Positions 52,913 through 62,268 are shown, counted from the stretch's first letter. The stretch is 64,000 nt of DNA from Sphingomonas phyllosphaerae (GCA_036946405.1 JAQIJC010000001.1:689001-753000); one strand, 5' to 3'. Notes: generated from the letters alone by a model not told the origin. Made by a program: numbers and translations.

Positions 52913-54382
52913 TCAGGCGCGTTGCAGCGCGCGCGCGCGGCGGCGCTGCACCGAACTGCCGATCCCCATCGCCTCGCGATATTTGGCGACGGTGCGGCGC
53001 GCGATGTCGAAGCCCTTGGCGTTGAGCTGCTCGACCAATGTGTCGTCGGACAGGATCGTGTCGCCTTCGCCCGCGATCAGTGCGCGGATCGCGCTCTTCA
53101 CCGCCTCCGCCGACACCGCATCGCCGCCATCGGCGGCGGCGATCGCCGAGGTGAAGAAATATTTCAGCTCGAACACGCCGCGCGCGCAGCTCAGATATTT
53201 GTTGCTGGTGACGCGGCTGACGGTCGATTCATGCAGGTCGATCGCCTCGGCGATCTGGCGCAGCGTCAGCGGGCGCAGATGCGCGACGCCGCGCAGGAAG
53301 AACGCCTCCTGCTGCTTCACGATTTCGGTCGCGACGCGCACGATCGTGCGCTGCCGCTGGTCGAGCGCCTTGACCAGCCAATTGGCGCTGGCCAGCTTGT
53401 CGGCGAGCCACGCCTTGCCGGCCTTGTCCTGCCTGCCGCTCGCCAGCTCGCTGTAATAGCCCTTGTTGACCAGCACGCGCGGCAGCGTCGCGGCGTTCAG
53501 CTCGATCGCCCAGCCGGCCTTGGTGCGCGTCACCGACAGATCGGGAATGACCGGCGCGGGCGGTTCGCCGCCATAGCGGCAGCCCGGCTTGGGATCGTAG
53601 CCGCGCAGCTCGCGGATCATGTCCGCCATATCCTCATCGTCGACCTGACACAGTCGCTTGAGTCGCGTCAGATCGCCGCGTGCGAGCAGGTCGAGATGAT
53701 CGAGCAGCCGCGCCATGCACGGATCGTAGCGGTCGACCTCGCGCGCCTGGATCGCGAGACATTCGGCAAGGTCGCGCGCGCCGACCCCCGTGGGCTCGAA
53801 GCGCTGGATGACGGTCAGGACGCGTTCGACCCGCGCAACCGACACGCCCAGCCGTTGCGCGAGCTCGGCAATATCGACACGCAGGTATCCCGCCTCGTCG
53901 ATCTGGTCGATCAGCGCGCGCGCGATGAACAGCTCCGCCTCGTCGAACGCCGCCCCGGCCTGCGCGAGCAAAATGTCGGCGAGACTCTCACTGGTGTCGG
54001 CGAAGGTATCGAGGTCGGGTGCCTCGCCCGAGCCGCTCGCCGGCGCCGCGCTCGACGACAATCCGGCATGGTCGGACGGTGAGTCATCAAAGCGTTCGGC
54101 GGCGATGTCGACGTCGAGCGTCTCGCCGGCCGCCTCGCCCGAAACGACGAGTTCGTCGGCGCCCGCCGGCTCGTCGCGCGTCGGGGCGTCCACCGGCACC
54201 GCTTCGGGCGCATCGTCGCCGCCCGGCGTCGCCTCCAGCAACGGGTTGCGTTCGAGTTCCTCGGCGATCACGCCCTCGATCTCGAGATTGCTCAACGCCA
54301 GCAGCTTGATCGCCTGCTGGAGCTGCGGCGTCATCACCAGAGACTGCGACTGACGAAGGTCGAGGCGCGGAGCGAGGCTCAT
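52913..54382 (-). CDS. rpoN: RNA polymerase sigma-54 factor
   Basis: 489 aa. Glutamine-rich region I (LRQSQSLVMTPQLQQAIKLL), acidic region II (about 60-130), core-binding domain, and the RpoN box ARRTVAKYREAM near residues 465-476 that reads the -24 element. Needs AAA activators for transcription. Last gene of rnd-lptC-lptA-lptB-rpoN, after a 178-bp gap with a repeat. hpf and ptsN, usually next, are at 5-6 kb. Confidence 0.96.
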   Translation of the reverse strand: MSLAPRLDLRQSQSLVMTPQLQQAIKLLALSNLEIEGVIAEELERNPLLEATPGGDDAPEAVPVDAPTRDEPAGADELVVSGEAAGETLDVDIAAERFDDSPSDHAGLSSSAAPASGSGEAPDLDTFADTSESLADILLAQAGAAFDEAELFIARALIDQIDEAGYLRVDIAELAQRLGVSVARVERVLTVIQRFEPTGVGARDLAECLAIQAREVDRYDPCMARLLDHLDLLARGDLTRLKRLCQVDDEDMADMIRELRGYDPKPGCRYGGEPPAPVIPDLSVTRTKAGWAIELNAATLPRVLVNKGYYSELASGRQDKAGKAWLADKLASANWLVKALDQRQRTIVRVATEIVKQQEAFFLRGVAHLRPLTLRQIAEAIDLHESTVSRVTSNKYLSCARGVFELKYFFTSAIAAADGGDAVSAEAVKSAIRALIAGEGDTILSDDTLVEQLNAKGFDIARRTVAKYREAMGIGSSVQRRRARALQRA

Positions 54383-54394
54383 GTGCCTACGACC

Positions 54395-54529
54395 CGTCGC
54401 CCCTGCGAAGGCAGGGGCCTATGACTGTCGAATTCACGAACAAGATCGACACAGGGCGGACGGCGCATGTGTCAGTCCGCCCAACAGCAATCGGCAGACA
54501 TGGACCCCTGCCTGCGCAGGGGTGACGGG
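54395..54529. repeat. Palindromic repeat, family A variant, between lptB and rpoN
   Basis: CCGTCGCCCCTGCGAAGGCAGGGGCC at the left and GGACCCCTGCCTGCGCAGGGGTGACGGG at the right, with an inner stem GGGCGGAC/GTCCGCCC (54454-54482). It lies inside the lpt-rpoN unit and could reduce rpoN expression relative to lptB. Confidence 0.75.
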
Positions 54530-54560
54530 CAAGGAAAGGCGAAGGCGCCCAACACCATGC

Positions 54561-55355
54561 CTACAGCGCGAAATCCTCGCCCAGATAGAGCCGGCGGACA
54601 TTCTCGTCGCGCACCAGTTCCTCCGGGCTGCCGGTGAACAGCACCTTGCCGTCGTAGATGATGTAGGCGCGATCGACGATGTCGAGCGTCTCGCGCACAT
54701 TATGGTCGGTGATCAGCACCCCGATGCCGCGATCCTTCAACTGGCAGACCAGATTGCGGATGTCGGCGATCGAGATCGGGTCGATGCCCGCGAACGGCTC
54801 ATCGAGCAGCATGATCGACGGATCGGCCGCCAGTGCACGCGCGATCTCGGCACGCCGCCGCTCCCCGCCCGACAGGGCCATCGCCGGTGCGTCGCGCAGC
54901 CGGGTCAGCCCGAACTCGCCGAGCAGTTGTTCCAGCTTGTCGGCGCGCGCCGCGGCATCCGGCTCCGAGAGTTCGAGGACGGTCGAAATATTCTTCTCGA
55001 TCGTCAGCCCACGGAAGATCGACGTTTCCTGCGGCAGATAGCCGAGCCCGAGGATCGCGCGGCGGTACATGGGCAGGCCGGTGATATCGTCGCCATCGAG
55101 CATGATGCGGCCCGAATCGGGCTTCACCAGCCCCATCACCGAATAGAAACAGGTCGTCTTGCCCGCGCCGTTCGGCCCCAGCAGCCCGATCACCTCGCCG
55201 CGTCCGACCGTCACCGATACGTCGGTCAGCACGACGCGCTTGTCATAGCTCTTCGCGATCGAAACGACCTGCAGCCCGCGGCCGAGCTCGGCCTCGTGGA
55301 TCGGCTCCACCCGGTCGAGCCCTTCGCGGTTCAGCGTCGTCGTGGTGCCGTCCAT
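54561..55355 (-). CDS. lptB: LPS export ABC transporter ATP-binding protein LptB
   Basis: 264 aa, with a ~28-residue N-terminal extension before the usual start. Walker A GPNGAGKTT (60-68), signature LSGGERRRAEIARAL, Walker B IMLLDEPFAGID and the H-loop ITDHNVRETL. LptB drives LptFG to lift lipopolysaccharide from the inner membrane. 108 bp after lptA in the same operon. Confidence 0.96.
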   Translation of the reverse strand: MDGTTTTLNREGLDRVEPIHEAELGRGLQVVSIAKSYDKRVVLTDVSVTVGRGEVIGLLGPNGAGKTTCFYSVMGLVKPDSGRIMLDGDDITGLPMYRRAILGLGYLPQETSIFRGLTIEKNISTVLELSEPDAAARADKLEQLLGEFGLTRLRDAPAMALSGGERRRAEIARALAADPSIMLLDEPFAGIDPISIADIRNLVCQLKDRGIGVLITDHNVRETLDIVDRAYIIYDGKVLFTGSPEELVRDENVRRLYLGEDFAL

Positions 55356-55463
55356 CGTCTGTCGCTCTCTCAGAACAGGGTTACCGCTTCGTCAACGCCG
55401 CGACTGGCAGGATTCATGCAGGAAGCCGGCGCGAACCGAAACCCCCGACGTGCCGCGCTGCGC

Positions 55464-56000
55464 TCAGTTGCGCTTGGGGACCGAGAAGGTGCCGGTGACG
55501 CGGCCGCCCGGCGACTGCGTGACGGCACCCGTGCCCGCCGCCGCCCCACCGGCGACCGACGAGCCGTCGATCACCGCGCGACCGGTGTCGAGGTTGATCG
55601 TCAACCGCCCGCCGTTGACGGTGTTGCCGCCCTGCGTCAGCTTCACCCCGCCCAGCATCGTGATGACGCGGCGGTTGAGGTCGTAGACACCGAACTGGCT
55701 GCGCGCGGTCTGGTCCGGACGAACCACCGTCACCCCGCCGCTGGCGTCGAGCCGCGAAACTTGCGGGCTGCCGTCGATCACCTGACCGGTGTAGGCGACG
55801 GTCATCCGCTGCGCCGAGAGCGTCATCTCGGATTGCCGCACCTTGACGTTGCCCGACAGCACCGCGCGGTTGGCGCGATCCTGCAACTCGATATGGTCCG
55901 CGCCGAAGTCGATCGGGGCGGCGGTGTCGTGCCGCGTCTGCGCCGCCGCGGGCACGGCGAGCATCGTCAGCAGGGCGGGGGCGGCGGCAAGGCGCAACAT
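55464..56000 (-). CDS. lptA: LPS transport periplasmic protein LptA
   Basis: 178 aa with signal peptide (ending PAAAQ). The beta-jellyroll (OstA-like) core, APIDFGADHIELQDRANRAVLSGNVKVRQSEMTLSAQRM, matches LptA, which bridges LptC to LptD across the periplasm. It starts 12 bp after lptC. The C-terminus has a glycine/alanine-rich tail. Confidence 0.92.
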   Translation of the reverse strand: MLRLAAAPALLTMLAVPAAAQTRHDTAAPIDFGADHIELQDRANRAVLSGNVKVRQSEMTLSAQRMTVAYTGQVIDGSPQVSRLDASGGVTVVRPDQTARSQFGVYDLNRRVITMLGGVKLTQGGNTVNGGRLTINLDTGRAVIDGSSVAGGAAAGTGAVTQSPGGRVTGTFSVPKRN

Positions 56001-56012
56001 GCGAAGGCTTCT

Positions 56013-56645
56013 CTATTTTCTCGGGACAAACCGCAAGCGGGCATTGCCGTCGAGCGTGACGGTGCGCGCCTCCAGATCGGCGCGCATCGTATCGCCGCGG
56101 AACGTGCCCTGGCGCACGGTGCCGGTGGCCGCGCCGGTGGAGCGCAGGCGCCGCGACTTGAGGTCGACGACCGCATTGTCGGTGTCGAGCGTGTAGTTGT
56201 TGGGGCCGCGCACCTTGATCGGGCCGTCGACGTTCACCTGCTCGCTGTCCATGTCATAGCGACCGGTCGGCGCGGTGAGCGTCGCAGGACCGTCCGACAG
56301 CCGGATCGCCGCCGCCATTCCCGCGATGCGCACGATCGGTTCGGCGGAGCTTTTCTGCACCGCGGAGGCGGCGTCGAGTTCGAACGGCTGCCCCTTGGTA
56401 TCGGTGCCGCGATAGCGCGCCTCGCGCAGCTTCATGCGTTCCTTGGCGACGTCGACGCGGTTCTTGTCGAGCACGAACGACGCGTCGCCGCCCATCGTCA
56501 GCGGCGCCATCACGAGAAACGCGAACAACACGCCGATCGACACCGGCAGCGCGCGGTTGGCGATCGCGATGACGCGATCATGCCGTCCGCCGGGTTGCGC
56601 CCAGCGTTGCCGTTCCGACCGGACGCGAAGCGCGACGTCAGACAT
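56013..56645 (-). CDS. lptC: LPS export protein LptC
   Basis: 210 aa. One N-terminal membrane helix (about 30-50, VSIGVLFAFLVMAPLTMGG) and an OstA-like periplasmic domain (AARYRGTDTKGQPFELDAASAV-type strands). LptC takes LPS from LptBFG to LptA. Its start overlaps the rnd stop by 8 bp. Confidence 0.9.
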   Translation of the reverse strand: MSDVALRVRSERQRWAQPGGRHDRVIAIANRALPVSIGVLFAFLVMAPLTMGGDASFVLDKNRVDVAKERMKLREARYRGTDTKGQPFELDAASAVQKSSAEPIVRIAGMAAAIRLSDGPATLTAPTGRYDMDSEQVNVDGPIKVRGPNNYTLDTDNAVVDLKSRRLRSTGAATGTVRQGTFRGDTMRADLEARTVTLDGNARLRFVPRK

Positions 56646-57258
56646 GCGCGAAGATGTCCACCTCCGGCCAACCCGCCAGATCCAGCTCGGCCCGCGCCGG
56701 CAAGAAGTCGAAGCACGCCTGCGCCAGCTCGGTGCGCCCCTCGCGCGCCAGCCGGCGGTCGAGCTCTTCCTTCAGCCGGTGCAGGTAGCGCACGTCCGAT
56801 GCGGCATAATCGCGCTGTGCCTCGCTCAGCACCGGGCCGCCCCAGTCCGACGATTGCTGCTGCTTCGAGATGTCCTGTCCCAGCAATTCGCGCACCAGCT
56901 CCTTCAATCCGTGCCGGTCGGTGTAGGTCCGCACCAGCCGCGACGCGGTCTTGGTGCAATAGACCGGTGCGGCCACGACGCCGAGATAGTGGCGGATCGC
57001 CGCGATGTCGAAGCGCCCGAAATGATACAGCTTCAGCCGGGCGGGATCGGCGAGCACCTGCCGCAGCACCGGCGCGGCATAGTCGCTGCCCGGCGAGAAG
57101 CGGACGAGGTGCTCGTCGCCGCCGCCATCGGACAATTGCACCAGACACAGACGATCGCGCGGCGTGATGAGCCCCATCGTCTCGGTATCCACCGCGATCG
57201 CGGCGCCGGGGGCGAACACGTCGCCGGGCAAGTCTTCTTCATGCAGATATACAGCCAT
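56638..57258 (-). CDS. rnd: Ribonuclease D (short form)
   Basis: 206 aa from ATG 57258. DEDDy exonuclease domain: VDTETMGL (Asp24, Glu26), FGRFDIAAI and SDVRYLHRL. It lacks the C-terminal HRDC domains of E. coli RNase D (375 aa), as is usual in alphaproteobacteria. Trims tRNA 3' ends. It heads the lptCAB-rpoN operon. Confidence 0.92.
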   Translation of the reverse strand: MAVYLHEEDLPGDVFAPGAAIAVDTETMGLITPRDRLCLVQLSDGGGDEHLVRFSPGSDYAAPVLRQVLADPARLKLYHFGRFDIAAIRHYLGVVAAPVYCTKTASRLVRTYTDRHGLKELVRELLGQDISKQQQSSDWGGPVLSEAQRDYAASDVRYLHRLKEELDRRLAREGRTELAQACFDFLPARAELDLAGWPEVDIFAHV

Positions 57259-57528
57259 AACCAGCCTGTAACGAGACGGCCCGCCGGGCTCAATCGCTTC
57301 GTGTGCGGCACGACTCGCTACGACGGAACGTGGCAGCAATGCGACAGATTCGGGGCGTGACACGGACATTGCTTGAAAAGATGCGCAAAACGATTCGCAG
57401 CTTGGCGCAAGATGGTCTACAGGGGGTCCTGAGGCGCAGTAGGTCCTGTGCCCAGGGGAGCCGCGTTCGCCGTCCTGCGCGTGGCCCTGATGAGAGTTAT
57501 CGGGCGGACCGGGAAGACGAACAGGGTT
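57259..57528. other. Divergent intergenic region between rnd and the cold-shock gene
   Basis: 270 bp without a gene; the promoters of both divergent genes must be here. The plus-strand side can form a leader of well over 100 nt for the cold-shock gene, often a temperature-sensing structure. I could not fix any promoter with confidence. Confidence 0.4.
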
Positions 57529-58353
57529 ATGGGTTACGACAAGGGCGGCCGCGGGCAGCGCGGCGGGCGTGGGCGCGACAAGCGCGACGGCTTCGGCGGC
57601 GGTGACGATTTCGGCGGCGGCGGTTTCGGTGGCGGTGGCTTCGGCGGCGGCTTTGAAGATCGTGGCGGCGGCTTTGGCGGCGGTCGCGGCTTCGGTGGTG
57701 GCGGCGGCTTCGGCGGCGGCGGCGGTGGTGGCTTCCGCGGCGGCGGTGGCGGCGGTTTCGGTGGCGGCGGCGGTGGTCGCGGCTTCGGCGGCGGTGGCGG
57801 CATGCCCCCGCAGGTCGTCGGCGAAGGCACCGGCGTGGTCAAGTTCTTCAACGGCCAGAAGGGCTTCGGCTTCATCGTCCGTGATGACGGTGGCGAGGAC
57901 GTGTTCGTGCACATCTCGGCGGTCGAGCAGGCGGGCCTGTCGGGCCTGGCCGAAGGCCAGCCGCTCGGCTTCACGCTCGTCGATCGCGGTGGCCGCGTCT
58001 CGGCGACCGATCTGAAGATCGACGGCGAGCCGATGCCGGTCACCGATCGTGCGCCCCCGCGCGAGGGTGGCTTCGGCGACCGTGGCGATCGTGGTCCGCG
58101 CGCCGGCGGCGCCGGTGGGCCGCAGCGTCAGCTGACCGGTGAGAAGGCGACGGGCACCGTCAAGTTCTTCAACGCGATGAAGGGCTTCGGCTTCATTCAG
58201 CGCGATGACGGCCAGCCGGATGCGTTCGTGCACATCTCGGCCGTCGAGCGCGCCGGCATGCCGACGCTGAACGAGGGCGACCGCCTGAGCTTCGAGATCG
58301 AGGTCGATCGCCGCGGCAAGTATGCGGCCGTGAACCTCGAGTCGGGCAGCTAA
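57529..58353 (+). CDS. Cold-shock protein with glycine-rich N-terminal region and two CSDs
   Basis: 274 aa from ATG 57529 (MGYDKGG). Residues about 20-92 are almost only glycine, phenylalanine and arginine (GGFGGG, RGFGGG units). CSD 1 (about 97-165) has KGFGFI (111-116) and DVFVHI (124-129); a basic glycine-rich linker follows; CSD 2 (about 203-272) has KGFGFI (218-223) and FVHI (233-236). Such proteins bind single-stranded RNA/DNA and act as RNA chaperones. A strong terminator follows. The glycine-rich tract looks intrinsically disordered. Confidence 0.9.
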   Translation: MGYDKGGRGQRGGRGRDKRDGFGGGDDFGGGGFGGGGFGGGFEDRGGGFGGGRGFGGGGGFGGGGGGGFRGGGGGGFGGGGGGRGFGGGGGMPPQVVGEGTGVVKFFNGQKGFGFIVRDDGGEDVFVHISAVEQAGLSGLAEGQPLGFTLVDRGGRVSATDLKIDGEPMPVTDRAPPREGGFGDRGDRGPRAGGAGGPQRQLTGEKATGTVKFFNAMKGFGFIQRDDGQPDAFVHISAVERAGMPTLNEGDRLSFEIEVDRRGKYAAVNLESGS

Positions 58354-58380
58354 GCAAACCGGTTCGTCGTGAACGAACGG

Positions 58381-58419
58381 CGGCCCGTCCGACATCTGTC
58401 GGGCGGGCCGTTGTCGTTT
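58381..58419 (+). terminator. Terminator of the cold-shock gene
   Basis: CGGCCCGTCCGAC-ATCT-GTCGGGCGGGCCG (13-bp stem, one G-T pair, 4-nt loop) followed by TTGTCGTTT, 28 bp after the stop. Confidence 0.8.
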
Positions 58420-58435
58420 GGAGCGGTCCCTTCTT

Positions 58436-58519
58436 CGTCGCCCCGGACTTGATCCGGGGCGCAGCTTCCCATCGCGCCGCGAGAAGAAGCGGGATTCTGG
58501 GTTAAGCCCGGGATGACGT
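58436..58519. repeat. Palindromic repeat, family D variant
   Basis: CGTCGCCCCGGACTTGATCCGGGGC at the left and GGGTTAAGCCCGGGATGACG at the right, upstream of prfC. Confidence 0.7.
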
Positions 58520-58636
58520 GGGAAGGGAGGCGGCACGCGGTCATCCCCGCCTCTGTCCCTTCGCCCACCATCCTGCTATTCGCGCGCTCCACATCGCCGC
58601 GCGACCGCGGCGCTTGCCCGAACCGCTGGAACCCGC

Positions 58637-60163
58637 ATGACGTCTCCCCGCCGCACCTTCGCGATCATCTCTCACCCCGACGCGGGCAAGACGACCCTGA
58701 CCGAGAAGTTGCTGTATTTCGGCGGCGCGATCCACCTCGCGGGCGAGGTCAAGGCGCGGGGGCAGAACCGGCGCGCACGGTCGGACTGGATGAAGATCGA
58801 GCAGCAGCGCGGCATCTCGGTCACCTCCAGCGTAATGACCTTCGAGAGCGGCGGCGTCACCTTCAACCTGCTCGACACGCCGGGGCACGAGGATTTCAGC
58901 GAGGACACCTATCGCACGCTGACCGCGGTCGATTCGGCGATCATGGTCATCGACGCGGCGCGCGGCATCGAGGCGCAGACGCGCAAGTTGTTCGAGGTCT
59001 GCCGGCTGCGCTCGGTGCCGATCATCACCTTCGTCAACAAGGTAGACCGCGAGGGGCGGCCGACCTTCGAACTGCTCGACGAGATCGCCGACATGCTGGC
59101 GCTCGACGTCTGCCCGATGACGTGGCCGGTCGGGATGGGCGGCACCTTCGAGGGTATCCTCAACCTGTCGACCAACCGGATCGCGCGTCCGGAGGGTGAC
59201 AGCCGTACGTTCCAGGGCAAGACCGACGATGCGCCGTCGCTTCCCGATGAGGTCGCGGAAGAGATCGAGCTGGCGCAAGCCGGTTACGCCGCCTTCGATG
59301 CCGAGGCGTATCGCAACGGCGACCTCACGCCGGTCTATTTCGGTTCCGCGCTCAAGGATTTCGGCCCCGCCGACCTGATCGCGGCGCTCAGCGACTATGC
59401 CCCGCCGCCGCGTCCGCAGCCCGCCGAGCCGGCGCCGGTCGCGCCGGAAGAGAAGGAAGTGACCGGCTTCGTCTTCAAGGTGCAGGCCAACATGGACCCG
59501 CAGCATCGCGACCGGATCGCGTTCATGCGGCTGTGCTCGGGCACGTTCAAGCGGGGCATGAAGCTGACTCCGACCGGGCACGGCAAGCCGATCGCGGTCC
59601 ATTCGCCGATCCTGTTCTTCGCACAGAACCGCGAGGTGGCGGACGAGGCCTATCCGGGCGACATCATCGGCATCCCCAACCACGGCACGCTGCGCGTCGG
59701 CGACACGCTGAGCGAGAAGGCCGACGTGCGGTTCACCGGGCTGCCCAATTTTGCGCCCGAGATCCTGCGCCGCGTCGCGCTGAAGGACCCGACCAAGACC
59801 AAGCAGTTGCGCAAGGCGCTCGACGACATGGCCGAGGAGGGAGTGACGCAGGTCTTCTATCCCGAGATCGGCAGCAACTGGATCATCGGCGTCGTCGGGC
59901 AGCTGCAGCTCGACGTGCTGCTCAGCCGGCTCGATGCGGAATATAAGGTCGCCGCCGGGCTGGAGCCGGCACCGTTCGACACCGCGCGCTGGATTTCGGC
60001 GGACGATCCCGCCGAATTGAAGAACTTCACCGATCTCAACCGCGCGGCGATGGCCAAGGATCGCGACGGCAACCCCGTGTTCCTCGCCAAGAGCGCGTGG
60101 GAGGTCGGCTATGTGCAGGACCGCTACCCGAAGGTGAAGTTCGCCGCGACGCGCGAGCGGTAG
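58637..60163 (+). CDS. prfC: Peptide chain release factor 3
   Basis: 508 aa. G1 SHPDAGKTTL (12-21), RSDWMKIEQQRGISVTSS (switch region), DTPGHEDF (G3) and VNKVDREGR (G4) are RF3 signatures. This translational GTPase recycles RF1/RF2 after termination. ATG 58637; the repeat and ~100-bp gap upstream likely hold its promoter. A family A repeat follows. Confidence 0.95.
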   Translation: MTSPRRTFAIISHPDAGKTTLTEKLLYFGGAIHLAGEVKARGQNRRARSDWMKIEQQRGISVTSSVMTFESGGVTFNLLDTPGHEDFSEDTYRTLTAVDSAIMVIDAARGIEAQTRKLFEVCRLRSVPIITFVNKVDREGRPTFELLDEIADMLALDVCPMTWPVGMGGTFEGILNLSTNRIARPEGDSRTFQGKTDDAPSLPDEVAEEIELAQAGYAAFDAEAYRNGDLTPVYFGSALKDFGPADLIAALSDYAPPPRPQPAEPAPVAPEEKEVTGFVFKVQANMDPQHRDRIAFMRLCSGTFKRGMKLTPTGHGKPIAVHSPILFFAQNREVADEAYPGDIIGIPNHGTLRVGDTLSEKADVRFTGLPNFAPEILRRVALKDPTKTKQLRKALDDMAEEGVTQVFYPEIGSNWIIGVVGQLQLDVLLSRLDAEYKVAAGLEPAPFDTARWISADDPAELKNFTDLNRAAMAKDRDGNPVFLAKSAWEVGYVQDRYPKVKFAATRER

Positions 60164-60176
60164 AACAGCCCACGAC

Positions 60177-60271
60177 CGTCATCCCCGCGTAGGCGGGGAT
60201 CCAGATGCGCAGGTTTGTCGACAGAGGCGATACGTCAGAGGTTCTGGATTCCCGCCGCCGCGGGAATGACG
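60177..60271. repeat. Palindromic repeat, family A, between prfC and mgtE
   Basis: CGTCATCCCCGCGTAGGCGGGGATCCAGAT at the left and GTTCTGGATTCCCGCCGCCGCGGGAATGACGG at the right; between convergent genes. Confidence 0.85.
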
Positions 60272-60280
60272 GCTTGAGGC

Positions 60281-61693
60281 TTACCCCCCCAGTCCCCACA
60301 GCGCCGCCAGCCCGAGGAAGGTGAAGAACCCCAGCGAATCGGTGCAGGTCGTCACGAACACCGACGAGGCGACCGCCGGATCGACGTCGAACCGGTCGAG
60401 CGTCACCGGCACCAGCACCCCCGCCAGCCCGGCGACGATGTTGTTGAGGAACAACGCCAGCCCGAACACGATCGACAGCGCCGGATTGCCGAACCACAGA
60501 TAGGAGCCCGCGCCGACCAGCAGCCCGAGCCCGAGGCCGTTGCTTCCCGCGATCCGCAGCTCGCGGACGATCATCCGCATGGTATTCGATCCGGTCAGCT
60601 GATTCGTCGCCAGCGCGCGGACGACAACGGCGAGCGTCTGCGTCCCCGCATTGCCGCCCATCCCGCTGACGATCCCCATCAATTGCGCGAGCACCGCGAA
60701 ACGCGCGATCCGCTCGTCGAACAGCCCGACCACCGTCGCGGCGATCATCGCGGTCGGCAGGTTGATGAGCAGCCACGTCAGCCGCGTCCGCACCGTCAGG
60801 CGGATCGGCTCGTTGATGTCGCCTTCGCCCGCACCCGACAGCCGCAGCGCGTCCTCGCCGGCTTCCTGCTGGATGATATGGACGACGTCGTCGACCGTGA
60901 TCATCCCGACCAGCCGCCCGGAGCCGTCGACGACCGCGGCGGAGATCAGCGCATATTTCTGGAAGCGCAGCGCGACCTCTTCCTGGTCCATGTCGACCGG
61001 GATCAGCGTCTGCTCGCGTTGCATGACGTCGGCGATCGCGATGCTGCGCGGGGTGCGCAGGATCCAGCTCAGCGAACAGGTCCCGACCGGTTCGTGCGTG
61101 GGATCGACGACGAAGATTTCCCAGAAATCCGTGGTCAGCGTCTCATCGGCGCGCAGATAATCGAGCACGTCGCCGACCGTCCAATGCTCGGGCACCGCGA
61201 CCAGATCGCGCTGCATGAGACGACCGGCGGACTCCTCGGGGTAGGACAAAGCCTCCTCGATCGCGGCACGGTCGTCGGGCTCCATCGCGCGCAGAACCTC
61301 GCGCTGGTCCTCCGGCTCCAGGTCCTCGATGATCGCGACCGCGTCGTCGGTGTCGAGTTCGCTCGCGATGTCCGCGACTTGCCGCGCGTCGAGCGCGTCG
61401 ATCAGCACTTCGCGGACGTAATCGTTCATTTCCGCGAACACGTCGGCGTCGAGCAGGTCGCTGACCGCGGCGGCGAGATCGCGGCGACAATCCTCGGGGG
61501 TCAGCTCGAACAGGTCGGCGATATCGGCGGGGTGGAGCGGTTCGACCAGCGCATGCGCCTCGGCGACGTCGCCGGCCTCGACCGCATCGAGCACCGCGCG
61601 GACGAAATCGGGCTTCAGCCGGTCGTCCTCGTCGAGACGCTCCTCGCGGTCGTCCTGCTCCTCATAAGCGTCGCGCAGCTCGGTCTCGCTCAT
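60281..61693 (-). CDS. mgtE: Magnesium transporter MgtE
   Basis: 470 aa from ATG 61693. Cytosolic MgtE_N superhelix (about 30-130), two CBS domains (about 135-260; YPEESAGRLMQRDLVAVP, VVDGSGRLVGMITVDDVVH), then five membrane helices (from WLLINLPTAMIAATVVGLF) with SGMGGNAGTQTLAVVVRAL in the pore. Magnesium-gated influx channel of the inner membrane. Divergent from the cyclophilin gene. Confidence 0.94.
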   Translation of the reverse strand: MSETELRDAYEEQDDREERLDEDDRLKPDFVRAVLDAVEAGDVAEAHALVEPLHPADIADLFELTPEDCRRDLAAAVSDLLDADVFAEMNDYVREVLIDALDARQVADIASELDTDDAVAIIEDLEPEDQREVLRAMEPDDRAAIEEALSYPEESAGRLMQRDLVAVPEHWTVGDVLDYLRADETLTTDFWEIFVVDPTHEPVGTCSLSWILRTPRSIAIADVMQREQTLIPVDMDQEEVALRFQKYALISAAVVDGSGRLVGMITVDDVVHIIQQEAGEDALRLSGAGEGDINEPIRLTVRTRLTWLLINLPTAMIAATVVGLFDERIARFAVLAQLMGIVSGMGGNAGTQTLAVVVRALATNQLTGSNTMRMIVRELRIAGSNGLGLGLLVGAGSYLWFGNPALSIVFGLALFLNNIVAGLAGVLVPVTLDRFDVDPAVASSVFVTTCTDSLGFFTFLGLAALWGLGG

Positions 61694-61809
61694 CTGCCGG
61701 CTCCCTGATTGCGCGTCGACGCCCCGGCACCTAGCGCGGGTGTCGCGCATTTGCCAGCCGGGCGCGGGACCGATAGGGGCGCGCGCATACGGCAAGAAAG
61801 GAACTGCCT

Positions 61810-62268
61810 GTGACCGATACCTATTCCACGCTGACCCTGACGCTGGACGGCGGCGACGTGACGATCCAGCTGCGCCCCGACCTCGCGCCCGAGCATGTCG
61901 CGCGTATCGCCGAGCTGGCGAACGAGGGCTTTTACGACGGCGTGCCGTTCCATCGCGTGATCCCGGGCTTCATGGCGCAGGGTGGCGACGGCGGGAATCA
62001 CAACGGCACCGGTGGCTCGTCGAAGCCGAATCTGAAGCAGGAGTTCAACAAGGAGCCGCACGTGCGCGGCACCTGTTCGATGGCGCGGACGATGGATCCG
62101 AACTCGGCGAACTCGCAGTTTTTTATCTGCTTCGACGATGCACGCTTCCTCGACGGTCAGTACACCGTCTGGGGTCAGGTGACCGAGGGCATGGAGCTGA
62201 TCGACGCGCTGCCCAAGGGCGAGCCGCCGGCGAACCCGGGCAAGATCGTGTCGGCCAAAGCCGCCTGA
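61810..62268 (+). CDS. Peptidyl-prolyl cis-trans isomerase, cyclophilin type
   Basis: 152 aa from GTG 61810, with AAAGGAA 7 nt upstream. VPFHRVIPGFMAQGGD (active-site Arg), SMARTMDPNSANSQFFI and FLDGQYTVWGQVTEGM are cyclophilin signatures. No signal peptide, so cytoplasmic. Single gene. Confidence 0.95.
   Translation: MTDTYSTLTLTLDGGDVTIQLRPDLAPEHVARIAELANEGFYDGVPFHRVIPGFMAQGGDGGNHNGTGGSSKPNLKQEFNKEPHVRGTCSMARTMDPNSANSQFFICFDDARFLDGQYTVWGQVTEGMELIDALPKGEPPANPGKIVSAKAA

Noticed and set aside
57529..57810. Possible CRISPR or tandem array in the glycine-rich stretch
   Set aside because: The GGC/GGT-rich units are codon-level repeats inside the cold-shock gene and have no spacers or direct-repeat structure. 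No CRISPR array or cas gene is present anywhere.
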